A stretch of 64,000 bases of DNA from contig NZ_QTKX01000002.1 in assembly GCF_018424685.1 (NCBI RefSeq), positions 865,620 through 929,619 of the forward strand. Reading direction: 5' to 3'. The position numbers and the translations under genes were made by a program. This document shows, one piece after another, positions 27,055-35,447 of the stretch. Each line of letters opens with the position of its first letter. Position 1 is the stretch's first letter. The notes below the pieces were generated by a model, which was not told the DNA's origin, ran no database searches, and saw nothing but the letters and a program-made list of their open reading frames with translations. Source of the DNA: Mesobacillus boroniphilus. Lineage in GTDB: Bacteria; Bacillota; Bacilli; Bacillales; Cytobacillaceae.

Positions 27055-27789
27055 ATGATCACCATTAAAGGTTTAAAGAAATCTTTTGACCAGCTGGAAG
27101 TATTAAAAGGACTTGACCTTGAGATTGACAAAGGTAAAGTGGTAGTCATTATTGGTCCATCAGGATCCGGCAAAACGACATTTCTGCGCTGCCTGAATGT
27201 CCTTGAAACACCAACAGAAGGCAAAATTTCTATTGGCGGGCAGAAGATTGACTTTTCAGCCAAAGTTTCACCAAAATCTATTTCATCGTTCAGACGTCTT
27301 ACCGGTATGGTTTTTCAAGGATATAATCTGTTTCCTCATATGACGGCATTGGAGAATGTAATGGAAGGACCAGTAACCGTAAAAAAAGAAACGAAAGATA
27401 AGGCTCGCCAGAAAGCAGAATTCTTCCTGGAAAAAGTAGGACTTTCTGACAAAATGGATTTTTATCCATTTCAACTGTCAGGCGGCCAGCAGCAGCGTGT
27501 AGGTATCGCAAGGGCGCTAGCAATGGAACCAGAAGTGATGTTGTTTGACGAGCCAACATCTGCCCTGGATCCTGAGCTTGTTGGCGAAGTATTAAAGGTT
27601 ATGAAGGATCTGGCAAACGAGGGCATGACAATGGTCGTTGTAACTCATGAAATGCGATTTGCCCAGGAAGCTGCTGATGAAGTAATTTTTATGGACGGCG
27701 GTGTTATCGTTGAACGGGGAGCACCTGCCAGCATTTTCACCAATCCAACAGCTGACCGTACAAAACAATTTTTGCGGATGATTCAGTAA
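27055..27789 (+). CDS. tcyC: Cystine-type amino-acid ABC transporter ATPase
   Basis: A 244-residue ABC ATPase with Walker [11 protein letters not shown]-loop, signature LSGGQQQR, Walker [14 protein letters not shown] and H-loop VTHEM. AAAGGAGGGG precedes the ATG. It drives import through TcyB. The gene ends 70 nt before the in-frame-UGA redox lipoprotein, with no obvious terminator between, so read-through is possible. Confidence 0.92.
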   Translation: MITIKGLKKSFDQLEVLKGLDLEIDKGKVVVIIGPSGSGKTTFLRCLNVLETPTEGKISIGGQKIDFSAKVSPKSISSFRRLTGMVFQGYNLFPHMTALENVMEGPVTVKKETKDKARQKAEFFLEKVGLSDKMDFYPFQLSGGQQQRVGIARALAMEPEVMLFDEPTSALDPELVGEVLKVMKDLANEGMTMVVVTHEMRFAQEAADEVIFMDGGVIVERGAPASIFTNPTADRTKQFLRMIQ

Positions 27790-27859
27790 GAAAGTAAAAA
27801 TCTATGATTGAATTAATCGGAACAATTTAGTATTTAGATAATCGAATAGGGAGATACCC

Positions 27860-28372
27860 ATGAGATCAAAAATCGTATTATTTATGCTCTTATCTGTCCT
27901 TGTCCTGGCAGCATGCGGACAAACAAAATTAGAAGGAAACATGACATTGTTGAATCAAGACAGGGAAGAAATTACCTTCCCGGAGGAAAAGCCCACACTA
28001 TTTTTTTTCATTACTACGTACACCTGAACTCTTTGTCAACAGCAGCTGGTTCAGTTGCATGAAAATCTTGATGAATTAAAAGATCAGGATGTAAATATGT
28101 ATATCATCAGTAAAGATACGCCTGAACAACAACGAGAATTATATGATGCACTAGCCAAAAAATACGGCAAAAGTTTACCTTTCATTTCTGATCCTGATCT
28201 TAAAATGATTGAGCGTTTTGATATGAAAAATGGAGATACAGCCTACAGGGGATATGGACTGCTTGATGAACAAGGAAATGTCATTTTCCATACAGTCAAT
28301 GATTACTGGGGTGAGCAATTCGATAAAACAGTAGAAGAAATAAAGGAAGAATACCAAAGTACTTCAAAATAA
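27860..28372 (+). CDS. Candidate selenoprotein: thioredoxin/peroxiredoxin-like lipoprotein with in-frame UGA
   Basis: Read through the TGA at 28025-28027 (codon 56), this is one 170-residue protein. The ribosome site is AGGGAGA. The lipoprotein signal ends in LAAC (Cys about 19), and the redox motif is FFFITTYT-U-TLC. The UGA takes the first position of a UxxC pair and the TxxC-type peroxidatic position, where relatives carry Cys. The frame stays open for 114 more codons and keeps thioredoxin-fold features (YIISKDTPEQQRELY, LPFISDPDLKMIERFDM, YRGYGLLDEQGNVIF). It would reduce disulfides or peroxides outside the membrane. The alternative is a pseudogene with a Cys-to-stop change. Automated calls would probably start at the Met at 28055 and lose the active site. 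Confidence 0.7.
28042..28058 (+). promoter_or_regulatory. Candidate bacterial SECIS hairpin
   Basis: GCAGC and GTTGC form a 5-bp stem (one G-T) around the 7-nt loop TGGTTCA. The loop begins 19 nt after the UGA and has G at positions 2 and 3. Bacterial SECIS models require a small hairpin whose loop is about 16-37 nt from the UGA and has G in the first two positions, so distance and G both fit. The stem is short, so folding and SelB binding need testing. Confidence 0.5.
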
Positions 28373-28393
28373 CCGTCAGGATAGTACTGGCAT

Positions 28394-28430
28394 AAAAATG
28401 CTGTCGTTAATTAAACCGGCAGCATTTTTT
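28394..28430 (+). terminator. Terminator after the candidate selenoprotein gene
   Basis: AAAAATGCTG and CAGCATTTTTT pair, with TCG/CGG extending the stem around an AT-rich loop; ends in a T run. Confidence 0.85.
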
Positions 28431-28553
28431 AATTCGCTGGTAAGCGGGCATTAAAAGGAAGTTTAGGAAGAAAAGTGAAACGCCTTTTGATTATGCATAT
28501 TGCAAGACGATTGTTTTGCTTCTGACTTTTATGATCAAGTGTCTGTTGAAAGA

Positions 28554-29249
28554 TTATATTTTCAATAAAAGTGGCAGAAACGGCATTATGGCGGAAAAAA
28601 ATAAGGCTGAAGTAATCATCGCTATGCTACCCATTGCACCTTCTTCTTCACCCCAATGCAGGGAACGATTTGCCCCTAACATTTGTGCGGATAACCCCAT
28701 TGCCAATCCCCTAGCGCCTTTACTTCGTATTCTTAAATATTTAAATAATTTGGGACCAATAGTCAGGGGTACGAGACTTGAGATAATAACAAAGCATACT
28801 GTGATGGAGGAGAGTCCTCCAAGGTCATTTGAGATGGTGATTGCAATCGGAAGAGTAACAGATTTAGGGATCAGCGAGGCAAGTAACTGTTGGTTCAAAT
28901 GAAATAATTGGGCCATGCCGATCACAGACAGTGTTCCAACGACTGTGCCACCAAAAACGCCAGTTAAGATTTTTTTATAATTTTTCTTTAGGAAAGTCCA
29001 CTGCTTGTAAAGCGGCACAGCTAATGAAACGACTGAAAGTTTTAGCAGATGATTAAATATAATACTTCCCTCCTCGTAAGCAGGTTTTTGAACATGGAAG
29101 GCAAGCATTACCATTATAAGAAGGAAAGAAGCGGTAAATAGAGGATTTAACCACCCTTTTCTAAATTTGAGGTGCAGATGCACACAGAACAAATACACTA
29201 TTATAGTGATGATCACGCAGAAAAAAACTTCTCCGGTAATTTGGGTCAT
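28554..29249 (-). CDS. lrgB: LrgB/CidB-family membrane protein
   Basis: A 231-residue polytopic protein of the LrgB family, partner of LrgA holin-like proteins; relatives export small metabolites or modulate autolysis. The family core IPKSVTLPIAITISNDLGG and GEEEGAMGSIAMI is present. Between them the usual SHxxGTARA-type stretch reads SAQMLGANRSLHW, so the normally conserved His is missing, an unusual divergence. Its ATG overlaps the lrgA stop; the ribosome site is AAAAGGAGA. Confidence 0.82.
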   Translation of the reverse strand: MTQITGEVFFCVIITIIVYLFCVHLHLKFRKGWLNPLFTASFLLIMVMLAFHVQKPAYEEGSIIFNHLLKLSVVSLAVPLYKQWTFLKKNYKKILTGVFGGTVVGTLSVIGMAQLFHLNQQLLASLIPKSVTLPIAITISNDLGGLSSITVCFVIISSLVPLTIGPKLFKYLRIRSKGARGLAMGLSAQMLGANRSLHWGEEEGAMGSIAMITSALFFSAIMPFLPLLLKI

Positions 29250-29611
29250 TTGTGATCTCTCCTTTTCAATTTTTCATACCATTCTGCAAAGAAAGCAGTA
29301 CCTAACATGCTGAAGATGCTGCTGACAATCAAGATGATTAAGACATACCAATCGAAAATATCTGACAATCCAGAGGTTAAAAAAAGACTTACTATCGGAG
29401 GGATAAATAGCAAAGTAAGATGTTTCAATTGAAAGGAAGCCACTCTCTCTATCCACGACAATTTCAGAATGCCCGTTACCAGGGAAATAAAAAGAAGAAT
29501 CATGCCTACAATACTGCCAGGTAATGGGATATGTAATACATCCGCTATTCCATAGCCGAGCAGAAGAAACCCAAGGATGATCAGAACCTGCAGTATCCAA
29601 CTTAACCCCAC
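29246..29611 (-). CDS. lrgA: LrgA/CidA-family holin-like protein
   Basis: A 121-residue protein with four predicted helices and the CidA/LrgA motif GYGIADVLHIPLPGSIVGMI near the N-terminus. GTG start with AAGGAGGG upstream. It is coupled to lrgB by a 4-nt overlap. No LytSR-type regulator is adjacent. Confidence 0.85.
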   Translation of the reverse strand: MGLSWILQVLIILGFLLLGYGIADVLHIPLPGSIVGMILLFISLVTGILKLSWIERVASFQLKHLTLLFIPPIVSLFLTSGLSDIFDWYVLIILIVSSIFSMLGTAFFAEWYEKLKRRDHK

Positions 29612-29873
29612 TAATTCTTACCCTCCTTCTATAACTTTGTAGGTAAGATTAAAGTAATTTCCTAATGTTTTCAGTAAATGTGTAATAAAGTCTTACATCT
29701 TTTTTTAAGATAATAGCGAAAAGAAAATTTTTAATATTTTACATAGATACAATTACAGATTTAGACGAAGGCAGGGCATAGGCCAACAAAAAGAACACAA
29801 ACTAAAATGTGAGATGTCGATAGTATAGGAACAAGCCGACATCCTTAATAAGTAACTATAAGGAGGGTGGAAA

Positions 29874-29996
29874 ATGGCTAAAAATAAACCTAAGCATGAC
29901 AAAGCTATGCCAAAAGCAGATATCGAATTTGCGGAAGAAAGAGGAAATGGATTTGAAAAGGTAGCTTTAAAAGCTCAAAGAAAACAAAATAAATGA
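29874..29996 (+). CDS. 40-residue basic small protein
   Basis: Encodes MAKNKPKHDKAMPKADIEFA followed by EERGNGFEKVALKAQRKQNK. AAGGAGGGTGG is a strong ribosome site 4-5 nt before the ATG. It is hydrophilic, with no membrane helix. The IEFAEE stretch faintly recalls the EFASE motif of gamma-type spore proteins, but this is not enough to assign it. Confidence 0.65.
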   Translation: MAKNKPKHDKAMPKADIEFAEERGNGFEKVALKAQRKQNK

Positions 29997-30066
29997 TTGG
30001 TCTTTAAGTTTGAAGAGCTTCCATTTGAAGATTTTTCAAAAAAATGATTGCGGGAAGAAAACGAAA

Positions 30067-30110
30067 CCAAAAAGAACTGCAGAGAAACTACAGTTCTTTT
30101 TGGTATTTTT
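30067..30110. terminator. Terminator of brnQ overlapping its stop codon
   Basis: CCAAAAAGAACTG and CAGTTCTTTTTGG form a 13-bp stem. The brnQ stop lies in the loop, and A/T runs on either side allow bidirectional use. Confidence 0.85.
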
Positions 30111-31452
30111 TTACCGGTATTTGAGCTCTAGGCAAAATATAACCCATGACCGCACCAATGAACGCAGGGAGGATCCATCCAAGGCCGATATCGTATAGAG
30201 GAAGATAATCCTTGTATATAGACGTTACAGAGTTGAATAAAGAAATATCTATATTCGGCAGGCTAGCCACTAATGCGCTATAGCCATCAAAAAAACTAAC
30301 CAAGAATGTCATCGCTATTGAAGCGGAGTATACGCTATGTTTATTGCCGAAAAGCGGCGATATTAGAGTTAGCAGGATAAGGATGATTGCTAAAGGGTAC
30401 AGGAACATTAATACCGGTACGGCGAATTGGATGATATTGTTTAAACCAAAGTTTGCGATTGTAAACGAAACGATGCAGAGAAGAAGCACAAATCTTTGAT
30501 AAGAAACCTTTGGTAATAGATCATGGAAAAACTCGCTGCAGGCAGTAATTAACCCTATGCTTGTTTTTAAACATGCCAGCACAATGATGATAGCAAGCAA
30601 GATTGCACCGAAGGGCCCAAAATAGTGTTTGGCAACTGCAGAAAAAATCTGTCCGCCATTCTCGAATGTTCCAATAGCCAATACGCTAGATGCACCCATA
30701 TACGTTATAAGTCCGTAAATCATCATCATCAATGCCATTGCGAAGATGCCGGATTTCCATGTAGCCCTGGCAATATCCTTGGTGCTGGTAATTCCTTGGC
30801 CTTTAATGGCATTTATGACAACAATCCCGAATGCCAGTGATGCAAGGGCATCCATTGTATTATACCCCTCTTTGAATCCTGTAATAAAAGCCAAATTTGT
30901 ATAAGTACCGTTCGCTTCCCCAAAGCTGCCCATTGGCTTGATAACGGAAATTCCAATTAATAAAAATAAAAATACGAGAAAAGCGGGTGTTAGGTATTTT
31001 CCAATGTAGTCCATGACCTTCGCAGGATGCAGGGAGAAAAAATAAACGATGGCAAAGAAGGCGAAACTGAAAACTCCTAGCCATATACCAGCTTGTCCTG
31101 GGTCAATGTAGGGTTCAAAACCAACTACGAACGGAACAGTGGCGGTCCGTGGAATCGCGAAAAAGGGTCCAATCGTCAAGTAAAGGATTGTGGCAAAGCC
31201 GACACCAAAAATAGGATGCACTCTGCTGGCTAAATCACGCAAACCCGTGCTTCCCGAAAGGCCAATCGCCATTATGCCTAAAAAAGGGAGACCGATGGCA
31301 GTAACCAGGAAGCCAATTAATGCTGGCCAGAAGTTTGTGCCTGCCAGCTGTCCTAATTGGATAGGGAATATTAAATTCCCGGCTCCAAAGTACATACCAA
31401 ATAGCATGGTCCCAATTAGGGCATAGGTTGAAAAAGGTATTTTTTGCTGCAT
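30088..31452 (-). CDS. brnQ: Branched-chain amino acid carrier BrnQ
   Basis: A 454-residue polytopic (about 12 helices) cation-coupled carrier for Leu, Ile and Val. The N-terminus has the family pattern FGMYFGAGNLIFPIQLGQLA. ATG at 31452 gives 10-nt spacing to AAAAGGAGAC; a GTG at 31458 is an alternative start. It is monocistronic. No T-box motif was recognised upstream, and no good CodY box was seen. Confidence 0.93.
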   Translation of the reverse strand: MQQKIPFSTYALIGTMLFGMYFGAGNLIFPIQLGQLAGTNFWPALIGFLVTAIGLPFLGIMAIGLSGSTGLRDLASRVHPIFGVGFATILYLTIGPFFAIPRTATVPFVVGFEPYIDPGQAGIWLGVFSFAFFAIVYFFSLHPAKVMDYIGKYLTPAFLVFLFLLIGISVIKPMGSFGEANGTYTNLAFITGFKEGYNTMDALASLAFGIVVINAIKGQGITSTKDIARATWKSGIFAMALMMMIYGLITYMGASSVLAIGTFENGGQIFSAVAKHYFGPFGAILLAIIIVLACLKTSIGLITACSEFFHDLLPKVSYQRFVLLLCIVSFTIANFGLNNIIQFAVPVLMFLYPLAIILILLTLISPLFGNKHSVYSASIAMTFLVSFFDGYSALVASLPNIDISLFNSVTSIYKDYLPLYDIGLGWILPAFIGAVMGYILPRAQIPVKKYQKEL

Positions 31453-31824
31453 ATACACTTGTCTCCTTTTCTTGTTGCAGTGAATTCTGATTTGAGATCT
31501 TCTTCAGTTGGGATGGAGGAATTCCTATAAAGCCTTAAAAGAAGGGAATGAAATAGAGCGAAAGAACTGTCTTGTGCAATCTATCACAAGAGAGGTGGAA
31601 TTTATACTTTCATAGAGCCCAAAAGAAGAATAATACACACTACTATATATACTTACCATTCACAAGTCAATTAAATTTTTAGTATTTTTAGAATTAAAAG
31701 TTCGCGTTGAAGGACTACTTTCAGGAGTCTTATTATCAGGCGATATTTCCATAGGGGCAGTTAAAAAAACGCTGCTTTCATCCGATAGAAAATAGGTATG
31801 AAATTGAGTTCAGGAGAGAATCTG
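31453..31824. other. brnQ upstream region, no clear site
   Basis: Contains the brnQ ribosome site and, at the right end, CAGGAGAG for the small plus-strand gene. AT-rich; no convincing operator, riboswitch or extra gene. Confidence 0.45.
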
Positions 31825-31947
31825 ATGACGATCGAACAAGCAAAAGCAATTTTGAAAAATCCGGAACTAGGACGATATTTGACAAGAGAAGAAATGGAAG
31901 CAATTGATTTCTTAATCAGCGTAGCTGAAACAGAAGAACAGAAGTAG
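31825..31947 (+). CDS. 40-residue hypothetical protein
   Basis: Encodes MTIEQAKAILKNPELGRYLT then REEMEAIDFLISVAETEEQK, an amphipathic helical small protein. CAGGAGAG lies 6 nt before the ATG. The coding end forms the left arm of its own terminator. Function unknown, though the intact ribosome site and terminator support a real gene. Confidence 0.65.
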   Translation: MTIEQAKAILKNPELGRYLTREEMEAIDFLISVAETEEQK

Positions 31948-31968
31948 TTTGCTTCTGTTCTTTTGTTT
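31931..31968 (+). terminator. Terminator overlapping the end of the 40-residue gene
   Basis: CAGAAGAACAGAAG pairs with CTTCTGTTCTTTTG (14 bp, one G-T) around the stop codon, followed by TTTG. Confidence 0.8.
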
Positions 31969-32267
31969 GATTGGCTGAAAAGCTGGTGAACTTAAAGTAT
32001 TTAAAAAGATCCTTGCGATTGTGCAAGGGTCGTATTTTAATAGTGGGCCAACAAGCAGTTAAGTATAAGTAAATAGATATTATTTATTTTTCGTTGCTTT
32101 CTATTTTATAAATTTTTTTATACGAAAAATAGGAATTGAGTATTAGTTACGGGCAGTAAGGAAGGGATGCATGCTGGCCCATGAACATGCGTGATTCAAG
32201 ATCGATCCTAAATAGGAAGCGGGATCTATTTCTCTAGCACATGGTCCACAGGCCTGCCTGCTTGTTT
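31969..32267. other. Intergenic region with a small hairpin
   Basis: GATCCTTGC (32008-32016) pairs with GCAAGGGTC (32023-32031) and is followed by GTATTTTA, a weak terminator-like hairpin. The rest up to the map stop shows no gene. Confidence 0.45.
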
Positions 32268-33038
<771 letters not shown>

Positions 33039-33185
33039 TTAAAAAGCCTACGATTAGAGTATCCTTTTTGAGTACGAAAATCCATCCATTAGGTTTACGG
33101 ATAGTGTAAAGAGATTGCATTCTCGTTTTTTGTATACTCTAGAGTCTCCATAATCATCCCCAACTCAAACTTTCATCCACTTCCA

Positions 33186-33199
33186 TGAAAACGATAACA
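33186..33199. promoter_or_regulatory. cre site upstream of the sugar ABC transporter
   Basis: TGAAAACGATAACA fits all positions of TGWAANCGNTNWCA and lies about 140 nt before the first permease gene. CcpA repression of the glucan locus is likely. It lies in the divergent region shared with map. Confidence 0.7.
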
Positions 33200-33341
33200 A
33201 CATGATGGTATCAGTATTTTGTTCTATAAACCTAAAACTAAAAAATTGCTACCATAAGCAAAATTCGATGGCTTATAAATGTAAGCCCTTTTTTTTATGA
33301 TTAAGGTACAAGAAAGACAAAGCAACTAAGGTGGTGAAGAA

Positions 33342-34328
33342 ATGGAAGTCAAGATTCAACAGCCGGTCGAACAACAAGTCAGTGACACCATAATGGTAGA
33401 GCCTACAAAAAAAGAAAAATTCAAAAAAATTAAAAAGACAATCATTTCTCAAAAGTATTTGCAGACGATGGCACTTTTCGGTGTAGTATGGATGTTCATC
33501 TTTAACTATATCCCAATGTATGGGTTAATCATCGCATTCAAGGAATACAGCATCATCAAGACAGTCTCAGAAGCACCATGGGTAGGATTGATGCAGTTTA
33601 AAGAATTCCTGCAGGATGAGAATTTCTGGATCGTCTTAAAAAACACACTTGGAATCAGCTTGATTAAATTAATCATCGGGTTCCCGCTTCCAATCATATT
33701 TGCTCTTTTGCTCAATGAACTTACATCAATGAAGCTTAAGAAAGCGGTTCAAACAATTTCTTACTTGCCGCACTTTATTTCATGGGTTGTACTTGGAGGT
33801 ATTTTGACTACATGGCTGGCAGACATCGGAGTCATCAATGATATCCTGCTAGGATTGGGGTTGATCAGTGAGCGTACGAACTTCCTTGCAGAACCTGATA
33901 ACTTCTGGGCTATCGTCATTCTCTCGGATATATGGAAAGAACTTGGATGGTCAGCAATCATTTATCTAGCAGCAATTGCTGGTGTTTCACCAGAGCTATA
34001 CGAGTCATCAACGATTGACGGAGCAAATCGTTTCCAAAAGATGTGGCATGTCACATTGCCGTCGATTCGCCCGACAATCACAATTCTTTTCATCCTTGCT
34101 GTAAGCGGTGTCTTAAATTCAAACTTCGACCAGATCTTGATTCTGCGTAACTCGTTAAATGAGAGCGCTAGTAATGTAATTGATATTTATGTCTATCAGA
34201 TGGGTCTGCAGAATGCCCGCTACTCATACGCAACAGCAGTCGGTTTATTGAAAGCAATCATTGCCTTCATCCTGCTCCTGTCTGCTAACAAGATTGTAAA
34301 GAAACTGAATGGAACATCTTTATTCTAA
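33342..34328 (+). CDS. LplB-type sugar ABC transporter permease
   Basis: A 328-residue permease of the LplB/YtcP family (CUT1-like oligosaccharide uptake). A 45-residue charged N-terminal tail precedes about six helices. NYIPMYGLIIAFKEYS is the conserved segment after the first helix, and the EAA loop is ELYESSTIDGANRFQKMWHVTLPSI. First gene of the permease-permease-binding protein operon. The likely cargo, from the downstream enzymes, is beta-1,3-gluco-oligosaccharides. Confidence 0.9.
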   Translation: MEVKIQQPVEQQVSDTIMVEPTKKEKFKKIKKTIISQKYLQTMALFGVVWMFIFNYIPMYGLIIAFKEYSIIKTVSEAPWVGLMQFKEFLQDENFWIVLKNTLGISLIKLIIGFPLPIIFALLLNELTSMKLKKAVQTISYLPHFISWVVLGGILTTWLADIGVINDILLGLGLISERTNFLAEPDNFWAIVILSDIWKELGWSAIIYLAAIAGVSPELYESSTIDGANRFQKMWHVTLPSIRPTITILFILAVSGVLNSNFDQILILRNSLNESASNVIDIYVYQMGLQNARYSYATAVGLLKAIIAFILLLSANKIVKKLNGTSLF

Positions 34329-34341
34329 GGGGGGTGAGGTT

Positions 34342-35241
34342 GTGTTTAAACTTTTTAAACGGAACCGGCGAACAACAAGCGAATACATCTTCGACAACAT
34401 TAACATTCTCATCATGCTCTTTATATGTGCCATTACGATCTACCCAATCTGGTATGTTCTCGTCAATTCACTGAATGATGGTGTTGATGCAATGAGAGGC
34501 GGAATTTACTGGTGGCCGCGAGAGTTTACTTTAGAAAACTACAAGGCTGTTTTTGAAACGCCTGGTATTGTCACATCATTTGGCGTAACAATTGCCAAAA
34601 CGGTTATCGGAACAATCACACACGTATTCTTTACAGCGATGGTTGCTTATGCCATATCGAGACGAGACCTTTACGGCAGGAACTTCTACATGCTGGTCGG
34701 TGTCATCACAATGTTTTTCAGCGGTGGATTGATTCCTTACTTTCTATTAATCAGGGATCTTGGTTTGTTTGATAACTTCCTTGTATATATCATTCCAACA
34801 ATGTTTAACTTCTTCCATCTAATCATCTTTGTATCTTTCTTTAGGGAATTGCCAACTTCTCTGGAGGAAGCAGCAAAAATAGATGGAGCAAATGACTTTA
34901 TGATCTTTATCAAAGTAATCATTCCGCTCTCAATGCCGGTTATCGCAACAATTGCATTATTCCAGGGCGTATATCAGTGGAATGACTATTTTGCAGGAGT
35001 CATCTTTGTTAATAACCCAGACCTGCAGCCAATCCAGACTTATCTATACAAGGTTGTTGCAGAATCCAGCTCCAACCAGATGATGACGAATGCAGCAGGA
35101 TCGATTGCCACGAAGACGGTAACATCCCAGTCTATCAAGCTGGCAACGATGGTTGTAACCACACTTCCAATCATGTTAGTCTATCCATTCCTGCAAAAGT
35201 ACTTTGTAAAAGGAATGCTGATTGGATCTGTAAAAGGTTGA
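34342..35241 (+). CDS. LplC-type sugar ABC transporter permease
   Basis: A 299-residue permease paired with the LplB-type protein. GTG at 34342 follows AAGGGGGG by 7 nt; an in-frame ATG at 34309 lies inside the upstream gene and is less likely. YPIWYVLVNSLNDG is the typical N-terminal segment, and the EAA loop is SLEEAAKIDGANDFMIFIKVI. Ends in ...KGMLIGSVKG, the family tail. No ATPase gene is in the locus; a shared MsmX-type ATPase elsewhere would be needed. Confidence 0.9.
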   Translation: MFKLFKRNRRTTSEYIFDNINILIMLFICAITIYPIWYVLVNSLNDGVDAMRGGIYWWPREFTLENYKAVFETPGIVTSFGVTIAKTVIGTITHVFFTAMVAYAISRRDLYGRNFYMLVGVITMFFSGGLIPYFLLIRDLGLFDNFLVYIIPTMFNFFHLIIFVSFFRELPTSLEEAAKIDGANDFMIFIKVIIPLSMPVIATIALFQGVYQWNDYFAGVIFVNNPDLQPIQTYLYKVVAESSSNQMMTNAAGSIATKTVTSQSIKLATMVVTTLPIMLVYPFLQKYFVKGMLIGSVKG

Positions 35242-35346
35242 TCTAATAAACTTCGATTTAAATTTTTCTTCATAGAAGAAATTTAAATAACTGGCTTCAT
35301 TATCGAATGTCTATGCTTTTCATGAAGGATACCCCCTTCTGATCTT

Positions 35347-35381
35347 GGGAAAGGCTGGTACTTAGGAAAAAAGCCTTTCCC
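35347..35381 (+). terminator. Hairpin between the permease and binding-protein genes
   Basis: GGGAAAGGCT and AGCCTTTCCC pair (10 bp), then GCTTTTTC. With the AT-rich inverted repeat at 35256-35288 it could attenuate transcription or protect the 3' end, adjusting permease to binding-protein ratio. Confidence 0.6.
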
Positions 35382-35447
35382 GCTTTTTCAAAGCAGTGTA
35401 CATTTAATAATGTGGCCCAAAATAACACAAAAGAGAGAGGGTCAAAA

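Noticed and set aside
28055..28372. A 105-residue protein starting at the Met at 28055
   Set aside because: It has no ribosome site and would lack the signal peptide and active site. The upstream frame joined through UGA explains it better.
31453..31824. T-box or CodY control of brnQ
   Set aside because: A GAGGTGGAATTTA stretch vaguely resembles a T-box on the wrong strand; no T-box core or AATTTTC-N-GAAAATT box found.
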